A DNA stretch of 64,000 nucleotides, taken from contig NW_003314281.1 of NCBI RefSeq assembly GCF_000143415.4, positions 1,496,983 to 1,560,982 on the forward strand, written 5' to 3'. Positions 42,508-53,042 of this stretch are shown here, in pieces. Origin of the DNA: Selaginella moellendorffii. Its lineage: Eukaryota > Streptophyta > Lycopodiopsida > Selaginellales > Selaginellaceae. How positions within the stretch are numbered: position 1 is the stretch's first letter; each line of letters opens with the position of its first letter. Position numbers and translations under genes: made by a program. The notes below the pieces were generated by a model. The model was not told where the DNA came from. It did no database searches and worked only from the letters and a program-made list of their open reading frames with translations.

Positions 42508-44643
42508 ATGCTTGCTGAGAGGAAGATCTTGGCGCAGCTCGTCAAGGCCGCCGGCGATGGCAGGGACGCGGTCGATGGGCGGCGGATTCATGCGCGCGTC
42601 TTGCGCAGGGAGCTCGGCCGCGATCGATTCCTCCAGAATCTCCTGGTGGAGATGTATGGCAAATGCGGGCGATTGGAGGAAGCCCTGGCGGTGTTCGAGG
42701 GCATCGATCAGCCAAACATCTTCTCCTGGAACATCATGCTCCAGGCGATGGCGCACAGCGAGGATGTGGAGGCCACGGTAGGGTTCTTCGAGCTCATGCC
42801 CGTCCGGGACGCTGTTTCTTGGAATGCGATGCTCAAGAAGCAGTGCTGCTGCCACGAGGATGGAAGAGGGGAATCGATCCAGGCGCGGGATTTCTTCCAG
42901 CGGATGCCGCATCACGGCATCGTCGCGGCCACCGCGATGATCGCAGCGCTTGGCCACGATCGCCAGGTCTCCCAGGCGCAGGAGATTTTCGACGCGATGC
43001 CTGCCCAGGACGTGGTTTCTTGGACCGCGATGACGACGGCGCTGGCGGCGACCGGAGATCTAGACCGCGCGAGGGGGATGTTCGATCGGATGCCGGAGAG
43101 GAACGAGGTGACTTGGAAGGCATCGATCCAGGCGCTCGCGGAGAGGCGATTCCTCCCCCAGGCCAGGGAGATGTTCCAGCGAATGCCGGCGCACGATTCT
43201 TTCGCGTGTAACGCGATGATCCAGGCGTACGTCGAGAGCGGCGATCTGGAGAGCGCCCGCGAGACATTCTCGTCAATGGAGGAGAAGAACGCCGTGGCGT
43301 GGAATTTGCTCATCGTTACGCATGCCTCGAATGGGTATGTGGAAGAGGCCGTGAATTTCCTCCATAGCACTCCACACGAGGACGTGATGCCGTGGAACGC
43401 AACACTCCAATCGCTAGCGCACAGAGGCATGCTGGGAGAGGCGAGGAAGATCTTCGCTACTATGCCACAGCGAAACTTTGTTTCGTGGTCACTGATGATC
43501 GCTGCAAATGCCGAGGCCGGGGATCTAGAAGCCGCGAGGGATTTGTACGAGCGATCGCCAACGCCGCGAGACATGATCGTCTCAACGGCGATGCTCTCGG
43601 GGTATGCTCGAAACGGCTGCCTGGATCGAGCGGGGAGCTTGTTCGACGAGATGGAGAGCTGGGACGTTGTCGCGATCACGACCATGATCACGGCATACGC
43701 GAACCATGGTGTTCTTGGCGAGGCCTGGGATTTGTTCCGGAGGATGCCGCAGAGAGATCGCGTGACTTGGAACACTATGATCGCGGCCTACACTCACAAC
43801 TCTCGGGCCAGAGAAGCGAGAGTTTTGCTCGAGAGGATGCCGAGATGGAGCTCGGTTTCGTGGAACACGGTTCTCTCCGGTTACGCGTACGCTGGTCTCT
43901 TGGCCGAGGCAACCAAGTTGGCGATCGAGATGCCGCAGAGGGACGTGGTTTCCTTCACGATCATGCTCGCGGCGAGTGCTCTAGCCGGAGAGCTCGCTCA
44001 GGCCAAGAAGATCTTCGACGCGATGCCACAGCGAGACGCAGCGTCCTGGCACACAATGCTCGTCGTCTACGCGCAGCACGGCCGCCTCACGGACGCTCGC
44101 TCGATCTTCGAGGAGATGCCGCAGCGAGACGTGGTGTCCTGGACGGCGCTGGTGGCGTCCAACGCTCGCCACGGCCGCTGTGAGGACGCGAGGCGCTTGT
44201 TCCAGCTCATGGAGCTCGAGGGAGAGCTCCCGGACGAGGTGAGCTTCACCGGTATCCTGAGCGCCTGCTGCCACACCGGATCGCTGGACGACTGCTGGAG
44301 TTTCTTCCGGGCGATGGTGGGCGACTACAGCATCCGGCCGCTCCAGGAGCACTTCTCGTGCTTGGCGGACGCGCTGGGCCGCGCCGGGAGGCTGGCGGAA
44401 GCTCGGGAAGTGGTGGAGAGAATGCCATTCTCGCGGGATACAGCCACCGAGACGAGCTTGCTGAGCGCCAACCGGATCCATGGCGAGGTGAGCGAGGAGG
44501 ATATCACAGTGGACGATCGTGGCGGTGCCTGTGCAGCGCTGATTTCCAACGCTTTGGCTGCCGCTGGGAGGAGGGAGGATCCAAGAGCTCGCGCGAGCAA
44601 CGCTGGGTTGAGGCCTGGGCGGAGCTGCGTTTTTGCTGCGTGA
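42508..44643 (+). CDS. PPR protein, 31-aa motif array with E-type end
   Basis: Intronless. The ATG at 42508 is chosen although the frame is open further upstream, because upstream codons overlap the divergent 3D-domain gene. It encodes 711 residues. 'GRRIHARVLRRELGRDRFL' and 'LLVEMYGKCGRLEEALAVF' precede about 17 repeats of 31 residues ('MPQRDVVSWTALVASNARH' type). The end ('LADALGRAGRLAEAREVVE', then 'AAAGRREDPRARAS', 'RPGRSC') is a degenerate E/E+ region without DYW. A predicted organelle RNA-binding protein. Confidence 0.93.
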   Translation: MLAERKILAQLVKAAGDGRDAVDGRRIHARVLRRELGRDRFLQNLLVEMYGKCGRLEEALAVFEGIDQPNIFSWNIMLQAMAHSEDVEATVGFFELMPVRDAVSWNAMLKKQCCCHEDGRGESIQARDFFQRMPHHGIVAATAMIAALGHDRQVSQAQEIFDAMPAQDVVSWTAMTTALAATGDLDRARGMFDRMPERNEVTWKASIQALAERRFLPQAREMFQRMPAHDSFACNAMIQAYVESGDLESARETFSSMEEKNAVAWNLLIVTHASNGYVEEAVNFLHSTPHEDVMPWNATLQSLAHRGMLGEARKIFATMPQRNFVSWSLMIAANAEAGDLEAARDLYERSPTPRDMIVSTAMLSGYARNGCLDRAGSLFDEMESWDVVAITTMITAYANHGVLGEAWDLFRRMPQRDRVTWNTMIAAYTHNSRAREARVLLERMPRWSSVSWNTVLSGYAYAGLLAEATKLAIEMPQRDVVSFTIMLAASALAGELAQAKKIFDAMPQRDAASWHTMLVVYAQHGRLTDARSIFEEMPQRDVVSWTALVASNARHGRCEDARRLFQLMELEGELPDEVSFTGILSACCHTGSLDDCWSFFRAMVGDYSIRPLQEHFSCLADALGRAGRLAEAREVVERMPFSRDTATETSLLSANRIHGEVSEEDITVDDRGGACAALISNALAAAGRREDPRARASNAGLRPGRSCVFAA

Positions 44644-44728
44644 GAAAGAAAGAAGGTCTTTCTTTTGATTGGTTACAAATTGGGGTCATGGTTTAGGGTT
44701 TGTTTGGAGGAGCTGGGAAGTAGGTTCC

Positions 44729-47700
44729 ATGGCGCCAGACCTCAAGAGCGACTCCTCGGCTCCACAGCCACCGGCGAAACCGGCCAAGGATGCCAAGAAG
44801 AAGAAGGACGAGAAGGAGGATCTGGTACGTGTGCTAGCTCTGCTCATGCGGGATTTGATTTGCCGACATTGGAATTTGCGTTTGCGTCTAGTCGGAGGAA
44901 GATTTGGCGCTCAAGCAGCAGCTGGAACTCTATGTGGAGAGGGCGCAGGACAGCGATCCTGGAGTCCAGAGGCTGGCTCTGGAGAGTATGAGGTACGCGA
45001 GTAGGAGTTTAATCGTTCGTGTTGTGAGGAGCTGTGTGTATGCGCAGGCAAGAGATTCGGAGTGCTACAAGCTCCATGACTTCCGTGCCCAAGCCGCTGA
45101 AATTCCTCCGCCCGCATTATGGGACTTTGAAGGCGTTCTTCCAGAAAATGCCCGAGTCGGAGCTCAAAGTGAGTAGTGCTTTGAGAAATGTGAAGCTCAC
45201 GAATTTTTTCTTTCTCTTCCTTTTCCTGATAGATGTATATGGCTGATATCATCTCGGTTTTGGCACTTACCATGTCGGAAGAAGGAGAAAGGGTATGTTG
45301 AAGCTAATTTTGTTATATCAGGAACACTGAAACACTCTTGCAGGAGAGCTTGCAATATAGATTGCTCGGCTCTAAGGGTGACTTGGGTTCATGGGGCCAC
45401 GAATACGTCAGGTTTGTGACAGTACGCTAGCTGTTTCTTTACCGAGTAAATTGAGCTTGATTACAGAAATTTGGCTGGAGAAATTGGCCTCGAATTCCAA
45501 AAGCGTCGGGTATGTCTTTGTTTATAGTTCTTTTGCTGATTTTATCATGCAGTCGGAGGAAGAGTACATCAGCAGCTTGATGGATTTAGTAAAGCAAATT
45601 GTACCATTCCACTTGCAGCACAATGCAGAACCTGAAGCTGTAGATCTGCTAATGGAAGTAAGTAAATTTTATTTCTTGAACATGCTTACGAACTTGCATG
45701 ATGTTCGAAGGTTGAAACGCTTGACATTCTACCCAAATTCATGGAGAAAGCCAACTTCAAAAGGACGTGTTCCTATCTCTTAAGCTGTGCTAGGTATGTT
45801 TCTGTACGTCTTCCGCAGTCACTCATCCATTATTGCAGCTACGTACCTGAGCTAGAGGACATATCAGTCTTGGACATCGCTTATCAAATCTATTCCAAAT
45901 TTGAGCAGCATACTGATGCTTTGAGGGTTGCTCTTCGGTTGGGCAACTTGCAGGTTTGCTTCAAGTCATGTGTTAAATATGTGTCTGATGCAAATATATT
46001 CTGTTAGTACGCTCGGGCTACATTTGCAGCTTGCAAGGATTTATCGGAAAGGAAGCAGCTCTGCTACATCCTTGCCCGACAGGTAATCCTTCTGAGTGAT
46101 CTTCAGTGCTAAAACTGTTGTTCACAGAGTGAAACGGTAGAGCTGGATGACGAAATTCCTATGGAGGATGAGCATCGTGACGTGTTACAAGACATTATGA
46201 ACAACACGAAGCTATGTGAAGGATATCTGACTCTCGCACGGGATCTTGATGTGATGGAGCCCAAAGTACCTGAAGATATATACAAGGTACGGGCGTTTCT
46301 TTGACTTTCTCCTCATTCGAGTTGTACCACAGGCTCATTTAATTGATGGAAGAGCGAGTGCCGGAGCTAGTGTTGATTCGGCTAGACAAAACCTTGCAGC
46401 CACTTTCGTCAATGCTTTCGTCAACGCTGGTTTTGGACAGGTGAACATGAACTGATTTTCAGGATGTGCACTAAAATTATTTCTTTCCAGGATCACTTAA
46501 TGACATCTCCTGCTGAGTCTTCTGGATCAACCAGCACTGGTAACTGGCTTTTTAAAAACAAAGAACATGGAAAGGCCAGCGCTACTGCCAGTTTGGTAAG
46601 GCACCTTGCTAAAGAAACCTGTCCACTGTAACTTACCGGCCGTAATCGTTCAGGGTCTTATCACCTTGTGGGATGTTGATGGAGGCCTCCCACAAATTGA
46701 TAAGTATCTATACAGTACCGATAACCATGTTGTCGCGGGAGCTCTCTTGGCTGTTGGAATTATCAATTGTGGAATTCGTAATGACTGCGATCCGGTGAGC
46801 AGTCCTTTCCTTTTAGTTGTGTGTTAACATTTATTTGCATGCAGGCGTATGCTCTTCTATATGACTCAGTAACTAAAGATGATCCTGCGGTACGTATTGG
46901 TGCTATTATGGGTCTTGGCCTAGCATATGCCGGCACACAAAAAGAAGAGGTTCGTTTCTTCTACCAGTTAGGTAGCGCATTGACACGTACTTACAGGTTC
47001 TCGAGCTTCTTACTCCAATCATATCTGACTCAAGGGTTGGAATTGATGTTGCTGGTTTTGCTGCACTATCTCTTGGACTTGTTTATGTTGCATCATGCCA
47101 CGAAGATGCAGCACAAGCCATACTCCTTGCGATGATGGAACGAGACAACGACGATCCTTTGGCCAGGTTCTTGTGTCTGGGATTGGGACTTCTCTACCTT
47201 GGAAAGCAGGTAGTACGCTCTTCTTTGTTTGGGGATGTAAATCGAATTTTTCTGTCAGGACGCTGCTGAGGCCACCTTTGAAGTGGTTAAAACAGTAAAC
47301 GAGAAGATTTCCAACTATTGCCAAGTGACTCTCGAATCTTGTACTTATGCTGGTACTGGAAATGTTTTGAAGGTATGTCTTTTTTATAGTGATACTGCAG
47401 TGGTATAATAATATTTTTGAGCAGGTCCAAAAATTCCTGAGTCAATGCTCTGATCATTTGGACAAAGGCGAGAGTCACCAGGGTGCAGCGGTTCTAGGCA
47501 TTGGACTTGTTGCTATGGCAGAAGAGCTTGGGAGCGATATGGCTTTAAGAGCTCTAGAGCACCTTTTGCAGTATGGCGAGCCAAATATTCGTCGAGCCGT
47601 GCCTTTGGCTCTGGGTCTCTTGTCGATATCGAATCCGAAGGTAAGACTTGATTTTTCTTTAAAAATTGTGCTCATCTATTGGATTATATCAGATCAATGT

Positions 47701-48649
47701 CATGGACACATTGAGCAGGCTGAGCCATGACACAGACTCGGAAGTCGCGATGGTATGAGCTTTACGAGTTCTTCTCCGAATGAAATCGTTATTGTTCTCT
47801 CCTGTTTTTCCCAGGCTGCAACCATTTCTCTTGGACTTATTGGCGCCGGAACAAACAATGCGCGTATTGCGGGAATGCTTCGAAGCTTGTCCAGCTATTA
47901 CTACAAGGATCCCAGCCTTCTGTTCTGCGTAAGTTTGATCTCTCTTGTTTTTCTTTTTTTTCTTCGTTTTCATCTTAGTTTTGTCAATCTCTGTCACAGG
48001 TTCGGATCGCCCAGGGACTTGTACACATGGGAAAGGGACTAATCACTTTAAATCCTTACCATTCTGATCGTTTCTTGCTCTCGACGTAAGCATCGACACT
48101 TGACTGCTTACACCTCTTTGTTCTTGCTCAATATCTCGCTTGTTTAGGCCTGCCATCGCCGGCATTGTTGCCGTTCTTCATGCGTGCTTGGATATGAAAG
48201 CCATCATCCTAGGGAAGTACCACTACGTTCTCTACTATCTCGTTCTAGCAATGCAGGTAAAATTGCTCATGTCCTTTTTTCTTTGTTCTGGGGGAGGTAA
48301 CGCTGTCTTTCTTCCTTTTCTCCAGCCTAGGATGCTCATGACTGTAGACGAGAACTTAAAGCCACTGCCTGTGCCCGTTCGAGTGGGAATTGCTGTGGAC
48401 ACAGTCGGTCAGGCAGGGCGGCCCAAGAGCATAACAGGATTCCAAACGCACACCACTCCAGTTCTTCTTGCGACCGGTGAAAGAGCGGAGCTTGCCACTG
48501 AGAAGTAAGCTCAAAGAGAGATTTCTCTTTTTCTCTCTTGTTCTTCTCTAAGCGTCTGTTCTTCCAGGTACACACCCCTTTCATCTGTGTTGGAGGGATT
48601 CGTGGTTCTTCGTGAAAATCCAGACTACGTCGAGGACCACCTTAATTGA
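44729..48649 (+). CDS. RPN1: 26S proteasome regulatory subunit RPN1 (PSMD2)
   Basis: About 24 exons with introns of about 45-70 nt. It starts at ATG 44729 ('[19 protein letters not shown]', Lys-rich linker) and stops at TGA 48647. The N-terminal region has '[19 protein letters not shown]', '[14 protein letters not shown]' and '[17 protein letters not shown]'. The proteasome/cyclosome repeats are visible as '[19 protein letters not shown]', '[19 protein letters not shown]', '[17 protein letters not shown]' and '[19 protein letters not shown]'. The end is '[19 protein letters not shown]'. RPN1 is the base scaffold of the 19S particle and docks ubiquitin receptors and Ubp6. No defect is seen. 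The RSP2-like gene starts 115 bp downstream on the same strand. Confidence 0.95.
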
Positions 48650-48764
48650 GAAAGAACCAAAGTTTTCGCTAAACATGGCCAGTTTTGTCAAAATCGACGG
48701 CCATCTAAAAATCTTCGTTGGCGCTTTATTTCAAATTTTAGGGCTAGAGTTTAGGGCGGGGAGA

Positions 48765-51664
48765 ATGGAGGAGCAAGAGCGCTTCGATGTGGAGTACCTC
48801 AAGAGCACGGTCGCGGAGGTTCTCGCGAAGGGGTGCGCGGCGGTGGTGGCGGCGGAGCCCGGCGATCCGGTTGCGTATCTCAGCCTTTGGCTCCACAAGT
48901 ACGTAGACAATGTGGAGGTTTTGGAGCGATTGAAGAGGGAAAAGGCTGTGGAGAAGCAGCTAGAAGAGGACCAAAAGGCCGTGGAGGTCGTGAGGAAGGA
49001 GCGCCTGGAATTCTCCAAATCATGGAGGGAGGATACTCTCAAGGCGTTGCGAGGGATCAAGAATGATCCTTATCTCTTGTGGAAGTCCACATTAGAGGCC
49101 ATATCAATTTTCACTGGTATGCTTTCTCTCTTTCTTTTCTTCCATCTCTTTCTTCCTGCTTGCTGTTTTCTTTCTTGGAACTGAAAGGACTTTAGAATGC
49201 GTTTGCTTTCATAGCTGTGTCCAAACTTTGGAGACTTTCTCCCGTTTTTCTTTCATTGTTTCTGATAACGTCAACATCTTTTTGTTCCGAAACAGGTTGC
49301 AGCTCTGCCTATGTTGCAGCAGTCGCTGAGAAGATGTGGGAGCCTAAGCCAGATCCAAAACCAGAGGGCGAAGAAGGTGAGGAGGGTGAAGAGCCTCCGC
49401 CAGAAGAGGAAGAAGAGGAAGAGCCGGAGCCCGAGCCAGAACCAGAGGAGGAAGAGGAAGAGGTAGCTGAAGAAGGCGGCGGAGAAGGCGGAGCTGAGGG
49501 TGAAACGCCAGAAGGTGGTGAAGCTCCACCGAAGAAGAAAAAGAAAGAAAAGCCTCCCAAGCCAATCAACTACAAGAAGAAGATATTGATCTACACTGCT
49601 GCTACTCGAAGGAGCTTGTTTATCCTCAACAAGCAATACAACAAGAAGAAGGTAGCTAATGAGTTTGGAGCTTGGATGTCTTCAACTTTGCGTTTATTTC
49701 TTCAGGGTCCTGTAACTTTTAGGATATTGTTGGAACTACTGCCTCAACTGCACATCCCGAATGTGTTGTACCAAGAAAGTATGTGAAAGCTAGTTGTTTT
49801 TTTTTTTTTTTTTTTTTTTTTGAGAGAGAGAGAGAGTTTAATTCGTGCCACGGTGTCAAACAATCGTGCAGACATGCAGTTCTTCGGTGCTGTTCCAAGG
49901 CTGGGCGCTTATTTTGCAGTTCCATTGGTTATCAATACAGTCCCTCCTGAGGTTGTATCTCTCTTGCAATGCTCCACATTTTTTATAGTTAATATGTTTC
50001 CAGATCGTGGCCATATTGTGCGCGGACACGTTGAAAGGAGACGAGTATGGCACTGCGAAACCTTTTGACGATTCTGAGAGGGACTTCATTTCAAGAGCTG
50101 CTACAATCTTGGGGAAAGTGCTGGCCGAAAACCACGTTGAAAACATAAAAGACTACAAAACTGAGGAACTAATGGCCCAACTCAAAGAGAAGCTGAAGCA
50201 GATAGAAGTTGACAGAAAGGCGGCCTTGAAAAAGGAGAAGGCGGAAAAGCTGGCTGCAGAGAGAGCTGCAAGGAAAGCTGCTAGAGAGGCTGCTAAAGAG
50301 AAGGCCAAGGCAGAAGGTAAGGATGAAGAAGAACCGGAAGAACCGGAACCGGAACCGGAGCCAGAGCCAGAACCAGAGGCTGCTGAAGAAAAGGGTGGTG
50401 AAGGAGGTGAAGCTGAAGAAGAGGAAGAGAAGGAGGAAGAGGAAGGTCCTCCTGAGGAAGAAGCATCACCAGAAGAAGAACCAGAACCTGAAGAGCCAGA
50501 AGAACCCGAAGAGGAGCCACCAGAAGAAGAGTCTCCTGCCGAGGGTGAAGTTGTCGATGAGAAGCAAAAGCTCTTGAAGACTTTACAGCGGGACATTGCG
50601 AAAGCTAAGAAGAAGATTGAAAAGCTCGAGGCAAAGAATGCCAAAGCCAAGGAGGTTATGGAGAAGAAGGCCGAGACTGTTGCAAAGCTGGAAGACGAGA
50701 TGGCTGTATCTCAGTCACTTTTGGGCCACTTACAAAACTTGCTGGGTGGTGTGATGGAGCTTATCAACGGAATTCAGGTATGTTTGAATACATACCAATC
50801 GTGATCTCATACTTGCTTTCAGGACGTTGAAAGAAACCGTATCATACGGTGGTGCTTTCCTCCTACAAATGTCTATCGTGTTTTGAAGGTCTGCAATGAT
50901 CAATGTCATTGATGAACGTCTGATTATGTCTTTCATGCAGGGAATGCTCCATATTCTTGGACACGAAAGGAACGTTGTGGACTGCTGGGTAACCGCGCGC
51001 GAAAGTTTCAAGTGCGACTTTTTCAAAGTTAGTTCTCCCCGCCCCAATACATTTTAAAAGCTAGCACCACCAAAATGTGAGTCCTCGGATGCAATGTGCT
51101 AAGAACGAGGATGCACGAACGTCGTGCTAATAACACTTGTGCAGGAGCTACAAGAATACGATGCACTCAAGGAGGACAACCTGGACAAATGGAAATATGG
51201 CAAGAAGTGCTTGGATGTAAGCTTGTCCTGGTTTGCTCTAATCGAAAAAAACAACACTCAACCTGCTTGCAGGAGCTCAAGGACGACATGATGAAGGCAG
51301 ACCCTCCTATGGGATTTGTAAGTTCCTACCTCTAAAAAGAGGTGTTTTGCATTTCTCTGATGCGAGCCACGACAGCTTGGGAGGCGCTGGCTACTTGCTG
51401 TGAAGAAGTTGATGACGGCAGGCGTCAAGCATAAGAAACTCACTCGAAAGACTGAAGCTGCAACGCTGGTATGTACTCTAAGAACTCCCATCGTCCGTGA
51501 GACATCTAGTGGCTCTTCCTTTTCAGGTGTTCGCTGAGGCACAACTCAAACAATTGGTTGCAGAGATGGATTTAAAAGTGGTTCAGGAGGAGGATGCCAG
51601 GCTGACTGCTGAAGAGCAGAAGGTGCAAGCTGACATCGAGGCAGACAGAATTGCGAAAGAAGGA

Positions 51665-51695
<31 letters not shown>

Positions 51696-51718
51696 GTGAA
51701 GCACCTACGGAAGGGTGA
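48765..51718 (+). CDS. RSP2: Radial spoke protein 2-like axonemal protein (DPY30 + GAF)
   Basis: Eleven exons starting 48765-49116 and 49296-49651, ending at TGA 51716. They give about 730 residues, close to Chlamydomonas RSP2. A DPY-30 dimerisation motif lies at about 9-47 ('YLKSTVAEVLAKGCAAVV', 'DPVAYLSLWLHKY'). A long Glu/Pro tract and a Lys-rich linker follow. A GAF-like region has 'YTAATRRSLFILNKQ', 'LGAYFAVPLVINTVPPE' and 'VAILCADTLKGDEYG'. A second, longer Glu/Pro tract precedes coiled coils and an Ala-rich tail. RSP2 sits in the neck of flagellar radial spokes and binds calmodulin. A plant with motile sperm would keep it. The ATG at 48765 is preferred over in-frame upstream ATGs. Confidence 0.8.
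49797..49835 (+). repeat. Intronic poly-T / (GA)n tract
   Basis: About 23 T residues followed directly by (GA)n, inside the intron between RSP2-like exons 3 and 4. It serves as a long polypyrimidine run, but the (GA)n lies between it and the acceptor. Confidence 0.8.
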
Positions 51719-51794
51719 AATGGGGACTTATAAGGACAAGGGGGAGGATTTTGGGGACATAATAAAAGGTGGCGGACCACGGATCCTTTTCTTA

Positions 51795-52961
51795 ATGCTG
51801 GGCAGAAACATATTGGTCGGAGTTTCGCTATTACTGTTGCTGCTGCTGCTGCTCGACCACAGTCCGGGCGATAGGGATGAAGGTGGAATCCACTTCGGAG
51901 AATCGGGTCCTCTTGAGAATATTATCCAAGGGAAGAGGACAGCAGTGTGCTTGGTTGGAGAAGCACGTCACTTGGAGCTCACGGGGCCGAGCATCCGCAA
52001 ATACGTTCTCGAGACTCTGAAGAACAGCAGCGTTTTCATCAACATGCCCCTGGACAGCAACTCATACAAAATGTTCGTGCTCGATGGCGGCGGTGGATCT
52101 TACAACTTCACGTCGGCAAACATCTTCTCGCCGCAATACATATGGGAGACAAAGGTTTCCAGAGAAACCTTGACAGCCAAAAAGTCGCCCCGAGCGCTCC
52201 AAGGCCTGCTCCAGTACTTCGCCTTGAACGAAGGCTGCGAGACGATGATCCGGCAGCAGGAGGAGCTCCAGGGCTTCAAGTACGACTGGATCGTCAGGAC
52301 GCGGCTGGATACGTTCTGGACAGCCCCGATACCCGTGGAGTACCGAAACTCCACGTACACAGTTCCTCGCGGGACGAGATACGGTGGCTACAACGATCGA
52401 CTGGGTGTTGGGGACAGGAAAACGAGCAGAATCGCGCTCCAGCGTCTCTCCGCGTTGCCGCTCATCCACTCGGCTGGCTACCGGAGCGAGAACTCAGAGT
52501 CGGTCTATAAAGCACAGCTCAAGGTTGGGAACGTGAAGGTGGCGGAGGACGAGTTTTCTTTCTGCGTGCTAAGCAACCGGAGCTTTCCTTACCCGCCAGG
52601 AAGGCACGGAGCGCTCGTAGCTTCGATCCAAGGCAAGGGGCCGCTGAACGGAGCGTACTGCCGGCCGTGTAGGCCGTCCGAAAGCTCCAGCCGGTCTCGG
52701 GAGATGGTGGAGAGGATGGTCGACGCTTGGATTCCCAGCGAAGCCGCGGAGGTGGAAGTGTGTGACGGATCTGGGGGCTGGAAAGCGGGCTGGCCGGAAG
52801 TGTTTGATGCCGTGGCCGGGGAGGAGGCGGCCGCATTGAGGAAGGAGAGCGATGGCATGAGCAAGGCCGAGTGCGTTTCGAGGCTCGCGAGATTCAAGGA
52901 CCGATGGAGCTCCTGGAAGGGCCCGAGTACTACGTTGATCTGCGAGCTAATGGACCGTTGA
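51795..52961 (+). CDS. Type II membrane protein, plant DUF7796-like (glycosyltransferase-like)
   Basis: Intronless. The frame is open from 51651, but earlier ATGs overlap or abut the RSP2-like stop. The ATG at 51795 puts a signal anchor at residues 5-20 ('ILVGVSLLLLLLLLL') and gives 388 residues. A lumenal domain follows: 'TAVCLVGEARHLELTGPSI', 'YDWIVRTRLDTFWTAPIPV' and 'VPRGTRYGGYNDRLGVGDR'. The R-x-R-x-D-x-F pattern and topology resemble Golgi glycosyltransferase-like proteins, and the N-terminal block resembles plant proteins grouped as DUF7796. No enzymatic activity is established. An alternative start is ATG 51720. Confidence 0.65.
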   Translation: MLGRNILVGVSLLLLLLLLLDHSPGDRDEGGIHFGESGPLENIIQGKRTAVCLVGEARHLELTGPSIRKYVLETLKNSSVFINMPLDSNSYKMFVLDGGGGSYNFTSANIFSPQYIWETKVSRETLTAKKSPRALQGLLQYFALNEGCETMIRQQEELQGFKYDWIVRTRLDTFWTAPIPVEYRNSTYTVPRGTRYGGYNDRLGVGDRKTSRIALQRLSALPLIHSAGYRSENSESVYKAQLKVGNVKVAEDEFSFCVLSNRSFPYPPGRHGALVASIQGKGPLNGAYCRPCRPSESSSRSREMVERMVDAWIPSEAAEVEVCDGSGGWKAGWPEVFDAVAGEEAAALRKESDGMSKAECVSRLARFKDRWSSWKGPSTTLICELMDR

Positions 52962-53042
52962 CTTTTCTTGTCCGTTGACCTTATGGTGAGTCAGTAGTGT
53001 CTGAAAATATCGACACGGTCAAGCCGTTGAATTTCACAATGG

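Noticed and set aside
49309-49636. Ser/Gly- or Leu-rich minus-strand frames
   Set aside because: Antisense shadows of the Glu/Pro tract of the RSP2-like gene. The same applies at 50153-50650.
51651-51794. Leu-rich N-terminal extension before the type II membrane protein
   Set aside because: It is the (gct)n Ala-repeat end of the RSP2-like gene read in another frame. No ATG before 51720 is credible.
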